Shown one piece after another: positions 52,954 to 62,071 of a DNA stretch of 64,000 nt. This stretch comes from Tricholomella constricta. Taxonomy: Eukaryota > Basidiomycota > Agaricomycetes > Agaricales > Lyophyllaceae. The notes under the pieces were generated by a model, which saw nothing but the letters and a program-made list of their open reading frames with translations, was not told the origin of the DNA and did not search any database. The DNA lies in the NCBI GenBank assembly GCA_013368375.1, contig JAACJP010000049.1, positions 124,001-188,000 of the forward strand, read 5' to 3'. A program made the translations under genes and the position numbers. Numbering within the stretch: position 1 is the stretch's first letter; each line of letters begins with the position of its first letter.

Positions 52954-55900
52954 TCACCCCCCCTTTTGAATCGCAACGGCTCGGTGCGGGGTGACGGTGG
53001 CGAAGACGGCGGGGGATAGAGTGAAGATGCCACGGATGTGGCGCGCAGCATCAGGATTGTCGCGGTGGAACTTGCGAACCAGGTCGGGTGCGGCGACGTT
53101 CTCCCGGGGCTCCCACGAAGCTTCTTCATAGCTGTAGCCTTTCCACAAGATTTTGTACTGAAGTTTCTTGCGGAAGATGCGACTGTCGAGGATTTTGTGG
53201 ACTTCGTAGTGGGGTTCGTCATCGATGATGTCTGGTGGCGGCGGAGGGTCGGACTGTCAACCTTCGATCGGGTCAGCGACGGTGGGGACAAGCTTTATGA
53301 CGTGGAAGACTGGGTGGATGCGCTTCATGGACTGAGGCAGCAGAAGGCGGTATGCGAGCGGGCCGACTCGCCTTTGCACGACAAAAGGGCCAAGGTAGCG
53401 ATGCGATAATTTCTTAGACGGTCGGGTCGTAGAAATGTTGGTCGCGTCCAAGTACACCTTGTCGCCCGGCTGGTAGTCGGGTGTCGGGGCGTGTCGCTGA
53501 TTGTAATACCGCTCCATGTCGTCTTTGGCCTTTGAAAGCGCCGCCTTGGCTTCCTCCTGTGCTTCCTTCATGCGCTCCACGAACTCGTCGGCCGACTCAT
53601 TCTTGGAAGCGCCCCGACGAGGCTCGAAGCCCATGCGCGGATGCTGACCAGTGTCGAGCAAGAAAGGGGTCTGCTGCGTCGCCGAATGTACATGGTTGTT
53701 GTAACTGAATTCGGCGTCGGGCAGAAGGTCCTCCCAGTCGTTCTGGCGCTCGTTGCAGAAGACCCCCAAGGACTGTTCCAGCTCCTGGTTGACGCGCTCA
53801 GTCTGCCCGTCGGTCTGAGGGTGGTAGGCCGTCGAGGCCGACAGCTTGATACCCAGGAGCCGGTACAGTTCGCGCGTGAACTCGGCAACAAACTGTGGAC
53901 CTCGATCGGAGACGAATGCGTCGGGGAGACCGTGCAGCTTCCAGACGTGGCGACGGTAGAGATTCGCAGCTCCCAAGGCCAAACAGGTCGTGTGCGACGC
54001 GATGAAATGCGCGCGTTTTCCGACTGAGTCCACGACGTTCATGATCACGTCATGGCCGTTGGACTCTGGGAGTTCGGTGATGAAGTCGACCGATACGACA
54101 TTCCATCGGCCTTCGGGAATTGGGAGCGGTTGCAGCTGTCCGACGGGGAGTTGGCGGCGGGGTTTGGTGCGCAAGCACATGTCGCAGGTGCTGGTGTATG
54201 AACCGATGAAGCGCGACATCTGGGGCCACCAGTAGTTGCGCGACACCAGCTCGAGTGTCTTCCAGCGACCCGGGTGACCGGCGACCTTGGAGTCATGATG
54301 CTGCTCCACAATGCGTCGGCGGAGGTCAGGAACGTTCGGGACATAGATCCGTCCACGGAACGTGAGCAGACCACCTTCCTCCCCCCACTCGCCGAAGCGT
54401 AGGGAGCGGCCGGCGATCTTGGAAGCCTTGACCAGTTGTGCTGCCTTAGCGACTGCATCTTCCTGTGCGCCATCACGATTGCCTTTGCGAATCGCTTTTA
54501 CCACATCGTCCTCCTCTCCGACCAGTACGAGACCCTCGATTGCGCGAATCGCGAAGAACTCGGGCTTGAGGAGCACAATGTTGGCATTGTCGCCGCTTCC
54601 ATCGCCATGATCAGCGCGTCGTGATAGCGCGTCGGGTTTGCCCATGCTGCGTCCAGGACGGTGGTGGAGGGCAAAGTCGAAGTTGGCGAGGTAGAGCGAC
54701 CATTGGGCTTGCCGCCAATTGAGTTTCTTCGCGGTGAGGAAGTACTCGAGGTTCTTGTGGTCGGTCCAGATCTCCACCTTGTGCTTTGCGCCCTCAACGA
54801 AGTGTCGCCACTCCTCCAGAGACCGGATGATCGCTAGCATCTCCTTGTCATGGATCTCGTAGTTCCGCTCGACTGCGTTCAAGCTTTTCGAGTAGAACGC
54901 GACCGGGTGCCACTTGCCATCGGACGGCGACTCTTGCGACAGGACCGCGCCCGTTGTGAAGTCGGACGAGTCGGCTTCGATGCGGTACGGTCGGTCGTTG
55001 TCGGGGAACATGAGGACTGGCCCCGACGTGATCGCAGACTTCAGAAGGGCAAAGGCCGACTGCTCCGACTCTCCCCATTGCCAGGCGACGTCTTTGCCAG
55101 TCAAGTCGAACAGGGGTCTGGCGTGGTGTGAGAAGTCCTGAATGAACCGTCGGTAGAAATTGGTGAAGCCTAGGAACGCTTGCACCTCTTTCTTGTTCTT
55201 CGGCGCCGGCCATTCCGACACTCCAGCGACCTTGACCGGATCCATTTCCGCTTGCCCGTGCGAGATGATCAACCCAAGATACTCGATCTTGGTCTGTTCG
55301 AACTCGCATTTCTCGGGCTTTAAGAACAGCTTATGTTCGCGGAGTCGGTCCAGTACGAGTCGCGTGACCCGACGGTGTTCCTCAAGAGTCTTGGTGTAAA
55401 TCAAGATGTCGTCAAGGTACACGCAAACGACACCCTCCGCGATCAGATCGCGGAAGATGTCATTCATCATGGTCTGGAATGTGGCGGGGCTATTCGTGAG
55501 GCCGAAGAACATGACGAGCGGCTCGAAGAGACCGCGGTTCGTCCGAAACGCTGCCTTCCACTCATCGCCCTCCTTGATCCGAACGTTATTGTACCCCCAT
55601 CGGACATCCAGCTTGGTGAAGTACCGCGCGCCGCGGAGGTTGTTCACCAGTTCGCTAATGAGGGGCAGCGGGTACCGATTCTTCACCGTGAGCGCGTTGA
55701 GCGTCCGATAGTCCTGCACCAGTCGGAGCGACCCGTCCTTCTTCTTGATGAAGAACACCGGCGACGCCATAGGCGACTTCGACGGTCGGATCCGACCCGA
55801 CTCGAGGTTCTCCTTGAGGAACACATCGAGTTCAACTTGCTCTGCGGGCGACAGAGGGTAGACCTTCGTGCCAGTCGGTGACGCGCCTGGTTCCAATTCG

Positions 55901-56978
55901 ATCGCATGGTCCCACTGCTTGCGATCGGGAAGCTCGTCAAACGCGACCTTGGAGAAGACGTCCTCGAAGTCGTGGAGGTGGGTCAGAACGGCGTCGCGGA
56001 ACGACTTAGGCGCAGAGTTCGCGGCGTGCGCCTCAGCGAGTCGCTGCGATGTCGTTTGACTGGCGCAAATGTGCATTTCGGTCGGAGGGGGGTGGATCGC
56101 AGTCGCAAAGATGTGATCGCTGTTCAGGAAGGTCTCCACCAGGAAGTCGTCCGACTCTGGATCGGGTTCCTCCATGATCGGGGTGTAGGGGAGGAACTCG
56201 TCGGTGTCGGAGTCGTCTTTGACGTAGGGGCAGGTCGGGGCTCGCAGGTCGGCTCGACTGTCGGGATTCCTTCTGCCCGACAAGCCCGAATGGCGGCTCG
56301 CAGCTTGGTGCGTGAACGACGCTCCTCCTTGACTTCAACCTTGCAGGTGTCGCAACGTGTCGGCGCTCGACTCATTTTCACCTTTCCCGTTGCCCAATCA
56401 ATGTCGGGGTTGTGGTCTCGGAGCCAGGTGAATCCGAGAATGAGATCCTGCTTCCCAATACCCGCGACCGCGAACAGAACGCGCTCGGAGTGACCGTCGT
56501 AACATAAGACTGCATCCACGACGTATTCAATGGCGCCCGCCTCATTAGGGGTTCCGTCAACATTGTAGGCACGTGTCGGGCGATTCAGCCGTCGCGTCTT
56601 CAGCTTGTGCTTTTCAACGAAGGCAGTGTTGATGAAGCAAGCCGAAGCCCCGCTGTCAACGAGGGCAGCGAGCGAATGCGTCTCTTGGGTGTCGGTGGTC
56701 TCGAGCTCGACCTTGAGCGACAGGGATAAGGAGTCGGGGGAGGCGGCGATCACGAAGCGACGGGGCAGTCGCTTTTCCCAGCGCGGTAGTCCGCGACGCG
56801 ACAGTACAGTCGGCTCGGTCGGAGCGACCGAAGGAGATGGCGTTTGGTCAGGAGAGGATTGTACGTCTTCGTCGATTGGTTCACCCGTAGAAGTAGCAGC
56901 AATATTAAGTATATTGGGGTACTCTACAGATAGGGGGGCGAACCGATTACGACTAGACAACGGGGGCGTACTTTTCAC
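52954..56978 (-). pseudogene. pol: Gypsy-B pol, broken
   Basis: The frame starts opposite 56978 (KSTPPLSSRNRF) and runs through the protease. A single C is missing near 56255 (GAGCCGACC versus GAGCCCGACC in Gypsy-A), shifting the frame after GIPTVEP. The second frame (from about 56250) carries intact reverse transcriptase, RNase H and integrase landmarks, then stops at GGT TGA after VADPIEG (about 53257), where Gypsy-A has GGT CGA. The chromodomain (WKGYSYEEASWEPREN) remains as a separate open piece, 53148-52954. Confidence 0.93.
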
Positions 56979-56989
56979 CCGTTGTGCGA

Positions 56990-58210
56990 CTAAAAATCCT
57001 CTTCCGTGGCCAAGGCGGTCAGGTCGGCCGACTCGGGAGTCGGGTCAGCTGGGATCGCATCCTTGCGCGCCAGTAGCTGCATGATCAGCTCATCCAGTTC
57101 CTCTGGCATGATGTGGCGCAGGTCAAAGCGCTTTGGGCAGTCGCGCCAGAAGTGCCCCGGCTGCTTGCATCGACGACAGGTGTCGTCCTGAACAGGACGT
57201 CCGCGGAGCCGGTCGATGTCCATAGGGACACCTGGGGGAAGAGACGGTGTCACGGGCGTGCTGAGAAAGTGCGCCGGTGCCGACACACGAACGGGAGCGG
57301 TCGGTGGGGCAGTGGGTCGCCATCGGAGCATGGGCGCGACCACAGGCATCGGAATGGGGGCAGTCGGGCGACTCGCAGTCGGAACTGTCGGAGCCGACCG
57401 ACGGTGGAAGTCCTCCTCGGTCCTCATGATGAAGTCCTGGGAGCGGGCAATCGCTAGCCAGTCCTCAATCTTGGAGTCGTCGGGCCGACCCGTGGTGATG
57501 CTCCCAAGCCTCCTTGAGAGCTTCGGGTCCATGCCCCGACGGAATTTGAGGACCAGATGGCGGCCGTCTGGGTAGTCGGCCTTGATCCACAGCGCCTTGA
57601 ACGAGTCGATGTACTCGTCGATGGTGCGCCCATTCTGGAAGTACGCTGTCGACTCAAGGGTGAGCGCAGCGTCGGCGACTTCGTCAAACAGGAAGAACTC
57701 CTTTTCGAAGTTCGACGCGAAGTCCTTCCAGGTCGGGAATGCGCGCTTTACCGACCCATACTGAAAGACCCGACCGACAAAGTCGACGGCGCGACCGTGT
57801 TGCATGTATGACAACACCCAGCTGATTCGGGTGTGGTCGTCGGCGAACTGTCCGACGCTCAGGGAGAAGTAGAGCTGGCACGCGTTCCAGAAGGCGCGGC
57901 CGCCCGATCGAGCGCCGTCGTACACGGGAGGGGGCGACGGCCGAATGTGCGATCCCGATCGCGGAAGGGGAGGGGACGTCGGCAGGGGCTGCGCCGGCGT
58001 CGCGGGGGTCGTAGGTGCTGCTGGGGAGGCAGCGGAGGGGTTCCCCAAAACGATGGTATCTAAAAGAGTGGCGATGCGGTCCATGGTGGCCGAGTTGGTG
58101 GTGTTGGATTGGGAGAGAGCCGACATTGCGGTTTCAAGGCTTGCCAGTCATTCCTCTGGCGTGAGCGCAGCAGGAGACGGAGGCGTGTCGAATTCACCGA
58201 AGTCGGACAT
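56990..58210 (-). pseudogene. gag: Gypsy-B gag, early stop
   Basis: The gag ATG is at 58210. Codon 20-21 reads GAA TGA where Gypsy-A has GAA CGA, giving an early stop. Downstream the frame is open to TEEDF and TAG with the zinc knuckle CRRCKQPGHFWRDC unchanged. Confidence 0.93.
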
Positions 58211-58321
58211 CTCGAGACGGGACTGGGCGACGATCGGAGCGGGCGCGCGTTGGACCGGTTGCGTGTAGCAGACACGTGTTTCGGCGCGGAGGCTGATCGG
58301 TCGGCTTCGCCGGGTCTCCGG

Positions 58322-58334
58322 TTTACACTATTCT
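58322..58334 (-). promoter_or_regulatory. Gypsy-B self-priming primer-binding site
   Basis: The same 13-nt site as in Gypsy-A (on the minus strand), still complementary to its LTR leader. Confidence 0.8.
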
Positions 58335-58336
58335 GC

Positions 58337-58834
58337 TGTTAGGGCAACCCTTACGGTGGAGCGTGATCACACTGGCAAGGGGGAATCCGAAGTTATATTG
58401 ATGTACAGTAACGAAGGTAAGTAAGGCTTACCTGGCAAGGGGGAATCCGAAGAGAATAGTGTAAAGGATTCCAAATGCCAGGGGGCCGACTATATACGAG
58501 TGTAGGACGTGAGGGCCGGTCCTCCAGAGTGTACTGTACATGTAATACTAACGAATGGTGTGCGGCGCGTGTATGGACACGTTCCCGACGCTGTCCGATC
58601 CTCGTGGCTCAGGGTACGGGCACGGGGCAGCCGACGTCGGGATGTCAGGTGGTCGGGATCAGCATCGGGCGCGCGCAGGGAGTGAGGGGAAGCGACAGGA
58701 AGTGAGTAAGTATGTACACCGACGCTTGGGTCGGAGCGTCGGGTCGGGATCGCGATCGGTCGGTCGGGGGCGAGCGCGTGAGTCGGGGAACGATCTGTGA
58801 GCGTTGGAGAGCGTGAACGAGAGTTCCCCTGACA
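58337..58834 (-). repeat. Gypsy-B 5' LTR
   Basis: 498 bp. Lacks one C in ATTCCCAAATG and five bases in the CACGAGGCGGGGC stretch compared with the other LTR. Confidence 0.94.
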
Positions 58835-59814
58835 TTCGCGCTGCGTCCGACATGTTTACTGTACCAGGATGGATAGTTCTCGGTTGCGATCATGTGTGCT
58901 TTCCAGTTGTTGGCGCCATAGGAGAGCAGAGGGAATTGGCGGCACATGTGGTGCTCGAAGTAGTTGTGGGCCTCCAGACTTGCGTCGGCCCATGTAGCTG
59001 GCGCGATGTTCCAAGTTCGGAGGCTCTGCCAAATGGAACGCGCATGCGCACGAATTGCCTCGACAGTCGCAGTGTCTACAGGTTCGCCTTCCTCCATCTC
59101 AACATACCATGTCATAACATTTCCGTTACCGTCTGAGGGAATAAGGCCTGTTGATGACTTTCTTCTCTTCTTCGCCGCCGTATACTCCTTCTTCGTCCAA
59201 TACTTGACGTCGGGGTAGTCTTCTTTATCGAGAACTGGAAGTGGAAGTGCGACTGAATGATCTGTTAATGGTGCAAGCGAAGAGGTTCCGGAAGAGAGTG
59301 AGAGTCTTTCGATAGCGGCGGCAACGGTACTGCTTGATGTCCTGTAATATTCACACATCAAAAGTTTCCCTGTAAAAATTTGATGGATATATGCATACCT
59401 GATGAGGCCTATAAGCTCTTGATGCGATTCAGAGAGCATCCGATGGAGAAATTGGACATCCTTCTGTAGTTGATGATTTTCTTTGGTCAATATTTCGATT
59501 CTCGAAGTCACTATGGCCGCCCATGGATCCGTGTTTGAACGATTTGCTGGAAAAAACTGATGGAAGTGATGGTAAGCTCATCAAGGGGAAGAAACAGGTA
59601 CAAGATTTACATTCTGCTTGGCAATCTGGTTGCTACCCTCGAATCTACCGCTTCCTGATGTCGATCCCTCTGTTCGCTGATCCGGCCTACCAGTCCACAA
59701 GTCAGCAGAATACAAGGTACGACCGAGTGGTGGATAATTGTGCGAATACGAAGAGCTTGTCTCAGGAGAATCTGACATGAAGGAGGGGGACGACATGAAG
59801 GCAGGGGACGACAT
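58835..59814 (-). pseudogene. split host gene, 5' part (exons 1, 2 and most of exon 3)
   Basis: Exon 1 is 59814-59611 from the first of several in-frame ATGs (MSSPAFMSSPSFMSDSPETS; 59796 and 59778 are alternative starts). A 54-bp intron leads to exon 2, 59556-59399, with a coiled-coil-like VTSRIEILTKENHQLQKDVQ. Exon 3 starts at 59341 and carries TSSSTVAAAIERLSLSSGTS, LDKEDYPDVKYWTKKEYTAA, ARSIWQSLRTWNIAPATWAD and WKAHMIATENYPSWYSKHVG, then hits Gypsy-B after RSA. The short MSSPxF repeat at the N-terminus comes from a tandem 18-bp DNA repeat. Transcription from its own promoter would now run into Gypsy-B. Confidence 0.82.
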
Positions 59815-59944
59815 GAAGGCGGGGGACAACTTGGCCCTGTTTCGCGACCGCGTTGTTTGGTTTGCAAGGATGCAAACAACCGGCATCTGATCCGATTTTT
59901 CCGCACGGCGGTGACTGAGTTCATCGCAAAAAATTACAAGTACT

Positions 59945-60600
59945 CTATGCATCCTCCTCTTGGAATTGCTCTACGACTCCTGCCATTAGGCTGATGTCCA
60001 TGCCTGGCTTCTCTACCACGAATACTCGGTCCTCCCAATTTTCACCCAGAATTCCCGTCGAATGAGGCACCACAGCAACGACGGCAGTAATACACTTGAC
60101 ATCAACAACAACAAGCCTGGCATCTCCGCCATGTCAACACGACCACAGCGTACCTGACGACGCTTCGAGGAGTCCATAGTCCGGACGGCTGTAGAGGGAA
60201 ATTACAGCTAGTGTGCGGGTGATAGTATTGGTCGTGTCAAAGCGGAAATAGTATCGTACGTCTCCAAATTCAACCTCATTATTGTAGAGCAACTGTAGAA
60301 TTTCTTGTTAAAATAAATGAAATGTTGGGAGCTCCGCGTACCTTTACTCGTCGTGCCGTTCTGATTCTATCCAGTGGTTTCAGACTTTCCTTCCACAGGG
60401 ACCGAGCAACCTGTCCCTGAGGAAGCCGCAAACGTGACCAACGCACAACTGATGGGCTCCAGTTGGTTGGAATCCTATCCGGTCCACAAAGCTCGTCGTT
60501 CTCCAAGTATTGTCTGAAGGCCTCGCTTTCCGGCTCAGTGATATCTCGTGCACAAGTGTCCATCGCGCAAAGCAGAACATAGCCATCTCCCAAGTCCACT
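59945..60600 (-). pseudogene. 3' exons of a Plavaka-type transposase
   Basis: The exon from 60598 (after a TAG acceptor) reads DLGDGYVLLCAMDTCARDIT, then VVRWSRLRLPQGQVARSLWK and RIRTARRVK to 60342. A 49-nt intron leads to 60292 and on to 59945: LLYNNEVEFGDVRYYFRFD, TRTLAVISLYSRPDYGLLEA, SSGTLWSC, a TGA at 60134-60136, then VVVDVKCITAVVAVVPHSTG and EDRVFVVEKPGMDIS. These are the C-terminal exons that the copy at 15309-17745 lacks. The upstream 2 kb of transposase is absent here, replaced by a minisatellite. Orphan fragment. Confidence 0.8.
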
Positions 60601-60679
60601 AGGTAAGGTGTAGCCGTTGAACGGCAAGACCAAGTTCTGATCGTTTCAACTTGTCCACAGCTCGCGACCGTGCAAATGG

Positions 60680-61185
60680 TCTCCTACCTACCACCACCCT
60701 CCACCATCTCCGCACCACCATCAACACACCCCCCAGACCCCTCCCCACTGATAGCAAGTGCGAGCATGCTACCAAACGATGTGCTTGTTGTCTCAGGCAT
60801 TGTTGACCGCCCCGCTGCCTATCGACACGCTCCCTGGACCCCCAGTCTCCCACCACCTCCACCCCCCTGAACTCCTCCCCACTAATAACAAGTGCGAGCA
60901 TGCTGCCAAACGGCGTGCTCATCGTCCTGGGCTTCATCGAGCACCCCACTGCAACTCGACCTGCCCTGGCCTCCCACCACCCCCCACCATCCCCCACCAC
61001 CTCTCCACCACCACCAACATTTCCCCTAGCCGATAACAAGTGCGAGCACGCCGTTTGAAGGCGTGCTCGTTGACTCCGGCGTCATCGAGTGCCCCGCTGC
61101 CTCTCGACACGCTGCCCGGACTCCCACCACCCTCCACCATTGCCCACCACCTCCCCACCGCCACCAACACCTCCCGTATCAATAA
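60680..61185 (+). repeat. minisatellite, about 135-147 bp unit, 3-4 copies
   Basis: Each unit has TAACAAGTGCGAGCAYGCTG, CGGCGTGCTCGTTG, GCCCCGCTGCCTCTCGACACG and a CCACCACCCTCCACCA-type pyrimidine run. Copies start near 60750, 60884 and 61031. Confidence 0.8.
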
Positions 61186-61475
61186 ATCCAACTCATATGC
61201 GTTCTGTATAACTTGAGTTGAGCGATCATGACACTTTCTGCTAGGTACAGACTTAGTAGGGTCCACGAGCGCTGTTGATTGCCTGTGGTCCTACTGGCCT
61301 CTAATCCCAAGAGTGCCATCTTAGAGGCGCCACAACACTAATCCCTCATTCTTCTTCTTCCCCCCCTCACATTGGATGTGATGGGGACTGATTCGATCAT
61401 CCACCTCCAAGCGTCTAATCTCAAGCTAACGACGATCGAGGCGACAGCGAACACTTCACGGGGACCTGGGTCTAT

Positions 61476-61939
61476 TTACATAACTTCAGGTCCAATTTTG
61501 ATTACAGTCTCCCTTCTACTTGAACTGCCAGAGCCTGAGTCGAGCTTCTCCGGCACGTCCGTCGATCGGTCTGATTCAACCTGGACGAAGACCTGAAAGA
61601 GAGAGGAAATCACGATCTAGTCAGCCATCGGTGACATGTACGAGCCTTGATCACCAACCTCCGTATCGTGCTGTACCCAACACGAGACCCAGAAAGTTAG
61701 CTGGCATGACTCATTTCCAGAGCAGTTATAATACACCACTCACGCGTTTATCTGGGCCCAAGTGGACGTGAACGTTGACGCCCGATTTTAGTGTTGTTAG
61801 ATGGAGGGTGTTCCTGTCCCTGTCCCTGCTTTCGTGGAAGGTGTTCGCGCGGTCTTCGCTGTCGTACTTCCAATATGTCCGAGCATTAAGGCTACTCATG
61901 AGGGAGTTGGCATACAGGGGAAAGTTGAAAACAAGGTGC
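61476..61939 (-). pseudogene. C-terminal fragment of a DUF6534-like membrane protein
   Basis: Two joined exons: about 61939-61745 and 61592-61476. The first reads FNFPLYANSLMSSLNARTYW then KYDSEDRANTFHESRDRDRN; the second reads VFVQVESDRSTDVPEKLDSG to PEVM and a stop. The LYANSLMSSLNAR string matches the end of the last helix and the LNAR signature of DUF6534 proteins, a large multi-helix membrane family of Agaricomycetes of unknown role. The six upstream helices are absent. The fragment directly abuts the 3' end of the rhamnosidase remnant. Confidence 0.55.
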
Positions 61940-62071
61940 CTGAGCGCGGTTAGCCCATGTCATGTCAGAAAGGGGCGATACAGGCACTACGGAGTAAACC
62001 CACAGGCCGGTTGGCTGGAGGAAGAATCACGTCATCAGCAAAACAGATGGACATGCATTGAAGAGGTAGAC

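Larger units (their letters stand above)
52450..58834 (-). mobile_element. Gypsy-B, older inverted copy of the same chromovirus
   Basis: 6385 bp, oriented on the minus strand, flanked by TTCGC at 52445-52449 and 58835-58839. LTRs of 504 bp (52450-52953) and 498 bp (58337-58834) differ at roughly ten bases plus two small deletions. Coding frames are broken by two CGA-to-TGA changes and one missing C. It is inserted in exon 3 of the split host gene. It belongs to the same family as Gypsy-A, at high overall identity. Confidence 0.95.

Noticed and set aside
17743..60598. Treating 15309-17745 and 59945-60600 as one Plavaka gene split by insertion
   Set aside because: They lie on opposite strands with several unrelated genes between them, so they are independent copies.
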